DNA from: Bipolaris cookei
Lineage: Eukaryota > Ascomycota > Dothideomycetes > Pleosporales > Pleosporaceae
Assembly: GCA_002286855.1 (NCBI GenBank)
Contig: NRSV01000045.1
Span: forward strand, 124,001 to 188,000
Direction of reading: 5' to 3'
Length of the DNA: 64,000 bases
Position 1 is the stretch's first letter. Every line of letters starts with the position of its first letter. The notes beneath the pieces are model-generated. The model did not search any database, had not been told where the DNA came from, and worked only from the letters and a program-made list of their open reading frames with translations. Positions 45,377 through 57,807 of the stretch are shown one piece after another. The position numbers and the translations under genes were made by a program.

Positions 45377-46275
45377 TTTGCATTGGACTTTTTTCTTTTC
45401 GTCACCCCAGAATGCGCGCACAAATGCTTGCATGTTTGTTTACAAGAGTTGCAAACATGTTCAAGACACTGTCTTTCCAAGATGGACAGGGCTGGCGCGA
45501 GTCAAGCCCTACACATGGATGGCCATTGGAAGTCTACGAGCCTGCAGCCTGCAGTGTCATTTTCACCTAGGCTGGATCCAAAGCCAAGGAGACCAAACTC
45601 GTCAGGTGGTGAGCACTCATCCAGAGATCTTTCCGTACCCGCTATATCAACAAAGGGGCCTGGAGTATAAGAGCCACGAAGTCGATTCTGGTGGTTGGGG
45701 GATCTGCGAAGGGGGGTAAGAAAGATGTGTTACGTATGGAATAGGCAGTGAGCAGTGGTGTGTTGGAAAGCTCTCTCGCATAAGGAGTTAGCAAGTGTTG
45801 ATGATTTCTAGGAGATTGGAAAATCAAGTAATGTATAACGTCTGGGATGGGCGAACCACTCACAGTGCCAAGACTCCACCAACTTTGACCATACTACCAT
45901 TATTACACGCGATGCCACAACACCGCAACGTGCAAAACACGATGTAAGTTCACTCTGTCGTGTCGAATTTCAAACGCCAGTCAAGGCAAACAACCGAATC
46001 TGGCTCAATTTTGATGTCTTGAGTTATTGCACTCTACTTGAGGCGCATCTACGTGGCCCTCTGTCAGCAAATAGTTATACAAACCCCAACGCAGGCCAAA
46101 TATTTTTGATACCCCTTTTCTTGGCCCTCTAATGACAAACCAAGCAGGCAACAAGAAGCGAACTAATGCCACCCGAACTGAACAAAAGATAGAAAAAGCG
46201 CCCGCGCAATGCATAGTCCAGTGACCCGAGGGCGGCTGCGTAAGGCGGACAGTGTCGTTTCCACTTTGCTCGCTT
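45377..46275. other. Convergent spacer, DUF1749 and EDC3
   Basis: About 0.9 kb between converging genes. Short open frames lack motifs; nothing is supported. Confidence 0.55.
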
Positions 46276-48821
46276 CTAAACCCTCGCAACACCTTCTCCC
46301 GCCGCCCCTTCTTCGAACCTCGCCTGGACAACCCAGTGCTCACCAAACTTGATCCCCTTTCCACCACTAATACCAGCATTGCGCCAGGGCTTGTTTACAC
46401 CAATATCCACGATCCAGATGAGCCATTTCGGATCGCGTCCAGCACCGTGCTGGAGCGCTTTCAGCAGCCCCGTTCGTGGTGCACCAAGACAAACGATATA
46501 CTTTGCACGGACTTCGAGAGGCTCGCCTTCAAGGATGGACACTTCACCAGTGGACCCGCCCACACCTGATGGGGTTTCCACGGCTAGACAGGCGGCGCGG
46601 GACTTGTTCGCCCAGCCTACAATACTCAGGACAACGCGCTGATCTTCGTCGCCCAGAGCCTCAAATTCCTTGTGGCGACCGAGTAAAGCGTCGATGATTA
46701 GTTCGGGTGGTGCTTGTAGGCGCTTGAGAGCTTCTTCAGTATCTTTCCATGCACGAACTGAACCACCGAATTTTCGGAACATATCAACTTGCCGCCGTAT
46801 GTCCTTATCCCAATCGGCATTGCGCTCGAAACCAAGAAGTGCAACCATGACCTTTGGCCCACGCTGAGCGAGTTGTCGTGCTGCCGCTATGGCTCGTGCT
46901 CCACCACGGTGATTGCCTGCTAGGACGACTATGACAGGATTGGCATTTGGGTTGTCGCGCGCCAGTCTTCTACCACCAGGATTAATTGCTGTGAGGGCGA
47001 CTTCAGCAATACCTCTTCCTGAATTTTCTGCAATAAGCTCTTCTGTCAGACCAAACTCTACTTCAGCAGTCTCTTCAACCGCTAACATGCCTCCTGGTGT
47101 GATAGCAAAGCATTTGCGGTTATTCGGGACCAGACGCAGACAACCTTTTGCTGCGTTAGACTCAGCGGGTGAGTCTGGAGGCGTAGCGGTGCGGCCGGGC
47201 CTGGGACTACCAGTGGCGTGTGAAGAAGCATAGGGCCGGTTGATGAATGAACGGTTACTTCGTGGAAGCACCCCTGAGCCCATCACGTCCATGTCGGCTT
47301 GAACACTGCTGCCTTGTCGTGTAGGTGCTCGTTTGAGAGAAGCTCTTGACATTGCTCGCCTGGAGTTTCGCCCGCTGCCAAAGTCCGATTCCTCTTCAGA
47401 GCTTGTGTTGGTCGTACTTTTCAGCTTTCGATCCAGCACGTTCTCTGAAGGATGCAAATTCTTTCCACCATGTGTTCCAGGTCTCGCTAGACGGTTGAAG
47501 CTAACTAGGCGATCCTCGTCCGCTGTTGTATCTTCGTTCCTAATCTGATTGAATACCGTGCGCTTGTCGAACTTAGAGAGATTACTCTGGAAGTCGAATT
47601 CGGGCAGATCTTGGATGTCGGTCGCGTCTTCGGTAGCCCAGCCGTTTGTAGCATCAAGAGCTTGCTGTCGTTTCGTCTTACGATTTGAGGCGTTCGCTGC
47701 TGCGATGCCAACCCTCCCACCAATAACCCCAGGTGTTCTAGCCTGTGGTTCCTCAGCAGCCTGTAGCATGGGCGTATTCCTCCAACCATTGCCTTTGCTA
47801 TTGCTAGTCAGCTTATGTAGGTCCGATAATCGTGTTGCCACCTCCGCATCAGAGAAGCGCACGTACCTTTTCTTGATGCCACCAGCAGAGTGGAAGTCAA
47901 CCCCGTTCTTTCTCTCTTGAGCCGCAACTTCCTTTTTACGAGACTTGCCTCCCCTCCGTGTCTTCTTACCACCGTCATCATTCTTCTGAGGGCTCACATC
48001 ATCCATAGGCTTGCCTGTTCTCGTCTTGCTGATGCTTGCTCTACGCGGCGCGATTCTAGTAGTCCTCGTCTCATTATCTGCTTCTTCCGCATCTGCAATG
48101 TCTAGCGACGAGAAAGGCCCCTCCAGTGTCGCTGCGCTTGGCTTCCGAACATTTTGATGCTTCACCTGACTGATAGACGAAGATGTAGTTTTGGGCAGAG
48201 GCGCAGCGCTCGCGCCAACCACAGCCGTGATTGGTGTAGCGGGAGCTTCCTGAGGAGGTGCTGCAGCAAGCTGACTCGAAGATATTGTAGTATTGGTGCG
48301 CTTCCCCATACTCAGGATCGCAGGATCGACGAATGGCGCAGCCTGAACCGAGTGGGAAATAGATTGACGTGAGCCGTTGCGTGCATTCATGGACTGGTCA
48401 GCGTGCGGTATGGACGACGGCTGGCTGACAAGGTGCGGAATCTGCTGGGAAGCATTTGCTCGGACATCTTGGACATGGCTCTGGGGGTATTGCGCGTATG
48501 TCGGGGGTTCAGATGGTGGCTGGGGAGGTTGCGGAGGTTGCGGAGGAGCGGGCGCAGAGGCATTGACCTTGATATCAGCAATCATATGCCCTTCGACGGT
48601 GTATGAAGGAAGACGATGACCGGAGCTTGGAAAGAACACTGTCAAGGGTGAGTACGTATTATTCATCTCTGCCGTGACCAAAAGCGGCTTGTAAACATAC
48701 CATCATGGAGAGTCAAGGTGGCCGACTGCTGGTCAACACCACTCACGACACCTAGCAAGACAGCCCCAGGAGGATTTCGAAGCGTCACTGCGACCGAGAG
48801 CCCGACAAAGCCCGTAGCCAT
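46276..48821 (-). CDS. EDC3: Enhancer of mRNA decapping EDC3
   Basis: Scaffold of P-bodies that activates the DCP1-DCP2 decapping complex and binds the Dhh1 helicase. Two exons, 48821-48701 and 48638-46276, give 827 residues. Order of parts: LSm-like domain (GLSVAVTLRNPPGAVLLGVV, then TVEGHMIADIKV); a long low-complexity Pro/Ser/Ala-rich and basic linker; the FDF motif (EFDFQSNLSKFDKRTVFNQI) at about 430; and a C-terminal YjeF-N dimerisation domain starting near NKRCF/AVEETAEVEFGLTEELI, with VIVVLAGNHRGGARAIAAARQL, LIIDALLG and AVETPSGVGGSTGEV. Longer than yeast Edc3 (551) because of linkers. Confidence 0.94.
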
Positions 48822-49424
48822 GGTTGTAAACGGGACGCACGAGGCTGTCCCAAAGTTCTGTCTCGGGCGGTTGCTAAACGAAGCGGAACTTCGCAAAGCG
48901 CAGCGATCGAGCACTGATGCGTTCCAGCGATGTAAGTCGATCGGGTGGGATGTGAGCGTCGAGAACCTCGAAGGGGCTTCTAGGGTGTATTGACAAGAGG
49001 GTGACCCCCGGATTGGAAGGGTGGAGGTGGAGGGTACAAGTCGCGCGCATGCACTGCCGTTGTTCCTACTTTCCTACCCGACTTCACTGTTTCGCCGATC
49101 GGGCTAAGCCGCTAATTCAGCCACAAGGAAGCCACCCAAACAGCTGCTGACGTAAGATAGCATGTCTTCACATGTCGTAAATGTAGTAGCCCTAATATAA
49201 TATATGCAATGCACGGCGATCCGGTTGCAAATGCAGCCAACGTTGTTATTTTAGGATTCCAAAAGGATTATAAGCTCATATCATTCGCCAAGTTCATATC
49301 AAGTCCAGGGTATCCACACACATTTTCCCCACCTCTTTCATCGCTCTCGTGTCTTCAGATCCTTAACAAGTCCGCATTTTTCTCAAAATCAACAGTGTGA
49401 GTCTTGAGGGCATATTCTTGAGCT
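48822..49424. promoter_or_regulatory. EDC3 promoter and 3' flank of the TGc gene
   Basis: About 0.6 kb. A short + strand frame overlapping the EDC3 start has no family match. Nothing else is seen. Confidence 0.5.
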
Positions 49425-51661
49425 CTAAACAAGCTCCCATGCGGCCACACCACCAAACTTGCACGAGTACCCTTGCTTATTGTTCCATGTATCAATGCTC
49501 ATGCCCCGAGCGTCTTGACCATTAAATTCGGTGATCGCATTGACTGCAATCTTTTGACCTGGTACACCGAGCTCGACCCGAAGAACGTCGAGCCACCAAG
49601 TATGCCCGTCGGTATTGAAGGACTTGTAATCTGGCTTGCGGCCATCTCTTCCCGCAATGCTCAGGAGCATAATATAGGACGGGCCTTTGCCATGGCGCGC
49701 ATTGTCCCAGTGGGGGCAGACGGCCGAGAACTGAAATCGAATCACTGCTGGTGCAAAGGGGTCGTTGGCTTTGATCTGTGCTTGCGAAGGCTCAAATGTT
49801 CGCTCGCTTAAGCCGTGCTCCTTGAAAGCGTCGCCATATACCTGTACGCGGCCACCTTGATCATCTCGCATGAATTCTTCATAGGAGATGATGCGCCCAT
49901 CATTGCGTAATTGTTGAGAAGCGTCCCCAGGGAAGTGCCGCAACCCAAACTCGTCGTTATCCATAGTGAACTGGCGCGCATTGAATGACTTTACATATCT
50001 ATGGCTAAGTCAATAAATTACCAAGTGAAGCCACTGCTCAGGAAACGTACCCTTCACCACGCATTCGGCACCCGATATGCCCAGCTCCCCAGCATGGATC
50101 AATAAGCTTCCATTCTCCGTTGTCGATCTTTACAGCGTTCCAGGCATGCGTGGATTTATAGGGTGGTACAGCCTGTCCAGGCTCTAGGGGTGTATAGCCG
50201 TACCCCTTGCTGGCACCAGAGCAAACTATGGCTTCGAGACCTGCTTTCAGAGATAGAGCAGCGAACAGACCAGCATAGCCCTCACATAATGCCAGGCCAG
50301 AGGCGATGGTCTTCTCTGGAGTATTTAGAGAAACAGTGCCGTTGAAGAACGAGTGGACATCGTAGTCCACGTTATGGTGTAGCCAGGTGAAAATAACCCG
50401 TGCTTTATCGGTTGGCGAAGAAAATTGGGAGCAGAGTTGATGAGCAAGCCAGCCAACATCAGAGGAAGGGAGTTGAGTGCGTGGAAACTGCGCAGCATGA
50501 TTGTCCGGAGCAGAGAAGTCCCGACATTTCAGGCAGCCTCCAACAGCACCTGGCTTTGGCTTTGAGGACATGATCGCCTCCAGATTGGGTCTCGACGATA
50601 ATGGGATAGGTGGGGGTACTTTTTGTAAGAGCGTAGACTTGGATGTAGCTGCTGGCAGTCGGGTTGAGGGTACGGGAGGAGGAGAAGGCGCCTTATTGTT
50701 AAAACCCATTTCCAATGCAGATCGCTGAGAACGTTGTGGTGGTGGCAGCGGCGCAACCGCTCTATTCGCTCGCGGCGTATCGTTGGACGCCTGCCTCTGT
50801 GGCAAGACTGGGGCGGGCTGAGGCGATCGTTCGTGAAGGATTGATTGTCTGGCAGGCAAAGGCGGACGGGCTGGTACGTCTATATACAGCTACAGTCAGA
50901 GTCTTTCCTACTTGGTGTATCTATCGAGATTGTATAGTATGGTCTGCCATTGGCTCACTTGCAACTCATGGACAGCACGCGCGCACATGCTCATGTCTGT
51001 TTGCTGATCTAGTATGCTTACCTGGAGTCTTGACCTGTGGCGGAAGGGCTCGCGCGGGAACATAGTCACGTTTACTTTTCATCGCATTCAGAATTGCATT
51101 GCTCTGCTTGGAGTCCTCAGAAGTCCTTTTTGGTGGCAGTGGGGGCAGCTTCGTTGGGTCGAATGCAGGAGCCCTGACCTGGTGCAGCGTGCCAGTGCTT
51201 CCACTACTGTGTCCGGCGCCATATGTCTTTACGGAACCCAAGGACAAGGTCGAAACACTGGAGGCGATTGTGGAAATAGACTCCGAAGACTCGCGCCTAC
51301 GTACGCTCGACTCGGAGGGCTTGCGAGGAGGTAGTGTTGGCGTTTGCCGAGGCGTACTGCCATTGCGCGGGGGCAGCCGGGGACGCAGTGCAGGCGAGAT
51401 CTTTGGGCTTGCAGTCTCGTTTACTACTGCAGGCTGGTTGCCAAGTTGTCGCGCAGATGTGGGCGCATTGCTGAGGACTGGCGGGTTGTTGACCGTCTGG
51501 CGCGAGTAGGCTGGTGGCCGCGCGCTGGGTGGGGGAGGAGGCGGCTTCTTCTTGGTGGTGGCTGCATCGAAGATGTAGGACGGCTTTGCCCCAGGAACAG
51601 GTGTATGGACCTCTTCAAGGTTCAGTGCTGCGATCCGTGACTTGATGGAGCCCTCGGCCAT
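49425..51661 (-). CDS. Transglutaminase-like (TGc) domain protein
   Basis: Three exons, 51661-51022, 50870-50051 and 49998-49425, encode 677 residues. The N-terminal half (about 1-330) is disordered and Pro-rich with polyproline blocks (KKKPPPPPPSARPP, TLPPRKPS, KLPPLPPKR) that look like SH3 or WW ligands. The central TGc fold (about 360-490) carries the expected triad: Cys in GLALCEGYAGLF, His in KSTHAWNAVKI, and Asp in WKLIDPCWGAG. The C-terminal region of about 180 residues (HFPGDASQQL, GLSERTFEPSQAQIKANDPF) resembles the extension found in fungal Cyk3-like and kyphoscoliosis-peptidase-type proteins. Cyk3 works in cytokinesis, but the SH3 domain of true Cyk3 is absent here, so that role is only a suggestion. 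Enzyme activity is unproven, as Cyk3 relatives can be inactive. Confidence 0.87.
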
Positions 51662-52783
51662 GGCGTTCGCGTTCTGTGGGGGGGGGTCGGAGCGGAACCG
51701 GTTTAGCTGTGGCTGGTGACGAAGAGTCGATTGAGCAGCACTCAATCGTGAACCGTCGCTTTGCCGCGTAGTTGCGCAACTTAGATGGGAGAAATTGACG
51801 CAACAGAGTAGGCAAAAGGTAGACAGGAGAGAGCGATTATAACACGAACGAGTCACTGGGCGGCTGGACGTACAATACGAGTGACAGGAGAACGCCTTAC
51901 GTATGGCTAGTAGTATTGATTGCAGGCAGCACAGCCTCCGACCCTAGCTCCCGCTGATCCCTGTAGTAACTCACCCCCTCGTCCCTCGTCCCCCTAGGCC
52001 CGTTCCTGTCTCTCCGTCCAAGTGCAAGGACGGCAGCAGTCTGACGCTGTCTTGGTCAGCCATGGCCCAACGTTGCCATTGAGTATCGGACTGACAGCAA
52101 AAGTACCCTGGTCACCGCAGCAACCATGTGCTTGCAGCATGGGGTCATAAAGCATGCCGTTTCCAGGGTAGATGCACCAATGCAGTGTGACCCATAACAA
52201 ATCCTCACCGGTATGCCATGTGCCGCACATGTACACATGGATGACACGCCTGACTTGAAACATTTTGTTTCTAAGAGCTTCATTGAATATAATTGACAAA
52301 TGACGCTACTTTGTCAAACAACGTTATCAAATAGTGTATAGGAGAACATTCGCCAAAGCGAACCAGTATGAACAGTCAAAACAGAACCCTTCTCCCAGCC
52401 AGACCAAATCCTCTACCCAACCAGTGCCTCCCATCGGTCCAGTACAATCTAGTCCTGTAACACCGTGACAATCTCCAATCCCGCCTCTCTCCATCGACGC
52501 CCAACTGTACACGCAGTGCGCAAAAAGACACTTTTTGACTTGCTGAGAAGGAGCGGAACGGGATGGCGCTAAGAATGCCATCCAACCAGATAGTGCAGAC
52601 ACTCGCTATCCAAAACACCGGAGACGGAGAAGAAAAAAAGAGTGAGGGAGCTGCAAGATACAGTAATGACAATATGTTGGGAGTAGCACCACAAAGTGGC
52701 ACAACGTGAAATATAAGGATTGATAACAAGCAGAGATTGCTTGGGTTCTGTAGACCAACAATCTGATCTTCGCAAGACGGCAT
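51662..52783. other. TGc-gene upstream region and C6-gene 3' flank
   Basis: About 1.1 kb. Open frames on either strand lack family features. No gene, RNA or strong repeat is supported. Confidence 0.5.
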
Positions 52784-54886
52784 CTACCTCTTGCGCTTCT
52801 TGCTCTTGTCCAGCGACGTGCTTAGAGCATGGGGGCCATCTACAGCCATGTTGTACTCATATGTTGGCGGAGGCGCCATTGAGACTGCAGACGGGACAGA
52901 GTTCTTCTTGACGGAGACGCCCATGTGGCGTCCATAGCGGCCCTTCCGGCCGTTGCCTTCGTCTTCACTGACGCATCCGTCGGCACCAATACCAGCGTCT
53001 TTGCAGCGCTGGCAAGGGCGTTGGCGATCACAGCCCTTCTTGCTCTTGCGGCAGCGTTGACACCGCGGCTTGCTTGAGAGATCCTCCTCATCAACAGCGA
53101 GCTGATGCTGGAAGTTGATTGATGCATTCGAGGCCTTGCGTGACTGCGAGGGAAGCGATGATGGCGACATGGGGGCAGCTTTGTTGGTGCCATTTGTCTT
53201 GCTCTTGCTCTTAGACATGGCTCGAGACTTGTTGGGCTTGCCAGACTTGCTCGAAATGGAACGAGCTTTGATGATACCTGCCTGCACACGCTGATTGGTG
53301 TGCTCATCCGCCATCATCTCATCACTGACGCCCTTGAAGGAACCGTCTCGTTCGTCCTCGTAGTCTTCGCCACTGCTGTCGGCGTCATCGTAGACACGAG
53401 TCATATCATGCAGTCCACGAGACATGTTGTATGGGAGGGGTGGCAGCTCGGCTTCATCCTCACTGCCATCAGCACTCTCGTCACTCGAGGATGCTGCATC
53501 AGCCTTTCCACTGAAGGCATCGTCAAGCGTCGAAGTCGAGGTACGACCATGAGTGGAGAAGTTGGACGCATCGCCCAAGCGCATGAGCTGACGAGCAACA
53601 TCTTCATCAGAGATGACGCTGATGCTCGTAAGAGTGGTATCAGGGGTAGGGAGCATTCCACTGCTGCCAGAGTAGCGATAGTGAGAATGCTGTCCTGAGC
53701 CCCGCGCACGAGACTTGTTACCCTGCGCCGGACCACTCGACGTAGAGTAGGGCGTGACCAATCCTTGCATGTACGTACTGTCACCCTGACCATAGCTTTG
53801 CGGCGATGGCAGCGGGTGTGAGTATGAGAATGTCTGCTGGTTGATAGAGTATGGCGAGCCAGCAGTATTACCACTGATGCGTCGCTGAGGAGATGCGGAT
53901 GACAAAGAAGCGGTCATGGGTACTTGGGGCGGAACGAAAAGTGGCAGCTCCTATGGAAGGGATGGGTGTCAGACTATTGCACGATGCACTCTCCCGCCCA
54001 AGGTACTTACCGAGCTGTCAAACTTTGCACGCTTTCGACGCCCACCTTCGACAATGTTGTCGACACTGATCTCAGCACTGGCGAGTGGCTCCTTCCTCGA
54101 GCGGCGAGAGCTGGTAACTGAGCCATGCTCGCCTTCGCTGTCGCTGTAGTCGTCGCCATTCGCCTCAGCGAAGTTGTCATGTGAGCTGTTTCCGCGGCTC
54201 TTTGTGGAGGGACGCATGCGCTTGCTGATTGAAGCACTTCTGCGGCCACGACTTGGGTGTGGAGAATGACTTTGGCGAGGATGGCGAGACCCCGCTCTTG
54301 CGCCTGTTTGATTGTGCTGATGAGGCGGGAGCATCTGGAAGGCCTCCTCAAGGTGAGGTCGAGGGCGGCGGGGCGAGACAGTCGTCTGTCGCGGGTCAGG
54401 AGAGTACTCATCTGCATCCAGGTTTTCTGGAGAGACTCGAACATAGACAGTCATGCCATGTTCGAAGTTCTCGAACCGCGCGATGAGCGTGTTGCCATGA
54501 CGGTCTTCAAAGATGACACCACGGCGCTCATACAGGCCGTAGAAGTTCTTCACTGTTGTAATGATGGAGTCTGTTGTATCGTGTGGGTAGATGTCTACCC
54601 GCATTGGTAGTCGGGCTTTGTGGGCTGGAGATTGGGGGAGTAGCAGCTCGAAGCTGACGTGCTTCTTGGGCATCTGCTTGGAGGGCGACAGGGAGTCATG
54701 CGCCGATCCAGTCTCAGTGCTTGGGTAAATGTCCATCATGCTCGCGTCTTCCCTCTGGGGCGCCATGTCGTAGCCAGCCGCCGAGTGCATGGCTTCGTGA
54801 TGTCGGCCCGCTATGAGGTCTTCGACCTCAGGGAAGCGTTGTGCGCCAGCAATCCGAGGCTCAGCAAGCATGTTGGAAACTTGCAT
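52784..54886 (-). CDS. Zn2Cys6 protein with N-terminal beta-grasp-like region
   Basis: Two exons, 54886-54011 and 53950-52784, encode 680 residues. Near residues 75-150 a conserved block reads KKHVSFELLLPQSPAHKA, then RVDIYPHDTTDSIITTVKNF and FENFEHGMTVYVRVS, with strand-helix-strand spacing like a PB1 or ubiquitin-like fold. The middle is Ser-rich, acidic and basic by turns. Near residues 585-615 is a C6 cluster (CQRCRKSKKGCDRQRPC, QRC, final Cys after eight residues) followed by a basic stretch. A C6 cluster near the C-terminus is atypical. I do not recognise a named gene. The cluster resembles that of the AMS2-like protein. The ATG at 54886 is the first in frame; an ATG five codons downstream or an upstream exon is possible. 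Confidence 0.85.
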
Positions 54887-54944
54887 TACCAATGATCCTT
54901 GTGTTATCCGCGTATTCCAAGGCCTCTAGAATGAGAGGTTTGGT

Positions 54945-54976
<32 letters not shown>

Positions 54977-57807
54977 GTAGGGGGGCGCACCAAGCCTGCC
55001 GGTGTCGCAAGAGCTTGGGATGAATGGGCGGTCGTGGAAGGATAAGTGGGCGCGGTGTCTGGATAGTATAGTGTTAGCCGATGGTTCTTTTTTCGCTTTG
55101 ATGGTATCCGAAATGGGCGTTGCCCTGTTCCGTAGAGTGTCGGGCTGGAGGCCGTTGGGGGGTCGTCACCGCTGCCCAGTGACGGTCTACAGGGAGGATA
55201 GCGCGAGAGGCCCAGGGGCCGCGTCGCGACGAGGTGTAGATACCAACCCGGTCGCAAGGCACCATGAGGAGCTATACATACCGGTGGTGGGTTCAAGGAG
55301 CGCAGAAAGGTAGCGTAGACGCTTCGATGCGATCCCGTGTGTCGCCGCTGGATGGCAGCGTCAGGTCAGCGGCCGGAATGCGCAGACCAAGATTGGAGCA
55401 ATCTGGATGCCAGATCGCGAGTCCAGATGAATGAGATGCTTGATGACAAGGTTGGAGACTTACGAGAAGGTGGTGGTTGTGGACTGCCACCGAGATGCGT
55501 TGGAGGTGGGTTGAGCAATGGCACCGAAGCGAAGCACTTAAGGACCACCCCGACTAGGACCGCTCAAAGGTCACGACGCACTTTCCAGACGCGCCTCAAA
55601 CCACAAATTGACGGTCGCCTTTGCAACAAAAGCTTTTTGGAATATAACTCGTAGGAGCAAAATGGCATCAAAAGCACAGCGCACACTCCCCTCCAGAGCA
55701 TATGCGATTGCGCCTCAGTTGGTGACTAGTATATACACTACTAGGGATGACAGGCCACCCTTAGCCACGCAGGTGGGCTACAACCGCATTGAAAGGGATT
55801 AACACATCATCTGTCTTGGTCCTATCTAGAGCCTGTCTGTCGAGGCCGAAACATGAGATGCCCCCCCGGCGCCAGCTATGCGCCCAATCGCGACATGACC
55901 CTAGAGTGCATGCCACAGGACAAGTCAGTCGCTTGTGGGATGCCAGAACACTTAGGGAAACGTCTTCCTGCTGCCAGACACTAGATGGCATGGTATATGG
56001 CCAGCAGGCCGATACGCTGCGTTGTTGGCTTCTATACAGGTGTTTGTTCCATGTGGATAAAGGGCCGGGTCAACTTCAGCACCCTGATATCCTCGGGCGC
56101 TATGCTGAGCCCTTTGGGATCCAGTGATGGCGTACTCTGGGTCGCCTTTTGCACAGAATTATGGTTGGAATGCTAGAGAAGGGTGTCGGTCCCCGCTGTG
56201 GGTGAAGCGCTGTGGATTCGTTGCCAGCTGTTGCCGGGCGTCTATTGGAGAGATCGCCATGCGACAATCAATGCCACACACACCTGCTTGCCTAGAGCCA
56301 TTTGGTAGGCAATTGTCCCTGAATGAGTCGCCGCCAGCAGCTGCAACGGCTTGTGCGACTTGTGAATTACGCGACTCTAGAATTATGTCTACGTCTGTTC
56401 CCTAAATCGTCTGATGATCTCCGACCCACACAATATGACGATACAACTAGTAGCGCGAGATCCCGTAATCAGCCCGCGCATAGTCGTCGCACCCGCTTCC
56501 AAGCACAAGGACCTGTCCAAAGTACTGCACTGCCGTTTGTTATCTCTGTTGCCAAAATTCCCGACCCTGCATGTGTCCGAGCGATCATGGTGGAAGCACC
56601 TGCGTAGCGCGGCATGCGACTTCGCAAATCCGTGGCCAAAAGCTCGGACGGCCGCTCTAAACTAATGAGGGGTCAATGAACAACTGTAGGGCTCCCGCTT
56701 TTGGCGCAACGAAGTTTTGGTAGGGATCCACGTCGCAGACCTTTTGAAAAGACGTTGTGCGCATCGTTGGCTCCATGCGATCTCGCTACGGATGCCATCG
56801 GTCCACATCACTTTGTCGGTGAAGCTCTCGGCCTTGAGTGGCTGCAGCGGGGACAAAGTAAAAGAAACATGTGCCCAACAACATGCGGAACGCATACCTT
56901 TCGCCGTCTGCCAAACACAAAGCGTGCTTGCTTATTCTCTGGAGCAACGGGGCCGCAACAAAGGCAAGTGTAGGCTGCAGTTTGAAATTTGGTGGCAGTG
57001 CGCTGACCGATAGGCTGTGGGCGCTGGCCAGCGGGTCGTTTCTGCAGGTTCCAGACCGGCGCAGTTGTCACAACCACATCTGAGGCTGTCCATGACCGTG
57101 GGGTAGTGAGTAGTTATGTTGTTGTCAACCATTGAACTGGTAAACACTGTGTTTCAGAGAAAGGCCGTCAGTTCAGGGAATTGCACGTGATTTCGCGTCC
57201 TGGTATCAGCTAATAGAGGCTTGGCGCGTCAGAAGTGAGGGGTCATGGTGGGTACGCGTAGCCAGCGCAATCGGTGCCTGGAGAAGTTCAAAATTGACTA
57301 GAATATCTACAACAAGTAACCAAACAATTCAGGTAAATTTTCACACGCTACAATCAAATATGTATGGCGGCGCAGGCAAGCAACGTTTTTTATGTCCCTG
57401 ATGGTTCCCGCGTTCGCCTCGGCAATGACGTTTCTGTAGGCGGCACCCAGCAGGAGTGGGCCGTGCGCCGGTACTAGGACGGCTCCGGCATAGTGCCGCC
57501 ATCCCTGGTCCGAAGCTCGAACCAGTCAGTAAATAAACATTGAGTCCAAACGCGCATAGCTCCAGACCCTCCATATAAGTTTACAAGCTCTTGTTGCTGT
57601 TGTCAACACCACTCTTCGTGCCACTCGACAACGCCGGCCCGCCTATCTCATTGCCGCCAACTTATATGAAGAGTTTCTTTATGGGCAACTGACTTGTAGC
57701 ACTACGACTTCCGCTGCCCCTATCGTCCACTTCCTCGCAACCGTCGCTGTCAACAAAACATACACCCTAGACACTATCTCGCCTTCAGCTGATAGCCTCT
57801 GACCACA
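54887..57807. promoter_or_regulatory. 2.9-kb divergent intergenic region, C6 gene and cyclin B
   Basis: The longest spacer after the 9-13 kb interval. It starts with a (TG)n repeat about 65 bases upstream of the C6 gene's ATG. One ACGCGT box lies at 57254-57259, about 550 bases upstream of the cyclin start. Several open frames of 60-110 codons have no recognisable domain. It may hold long regulatory regions or non-coding transcripts; I see no gene I can support. Confidence 0.5.
54949..54976. repeat. (TG)n microsatellite
   Basis: Fourteen TG units in the probable 5' UTR or promoter of the C6 gene (CA units in its sense strand). Confidence 0.9.

Noticed and set aside
55000..57300. Several 60-110 codon frames upstream of cyclin B
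   Set aside because: Overlapping on both strands with no conserved motif and no plausible splice partners.
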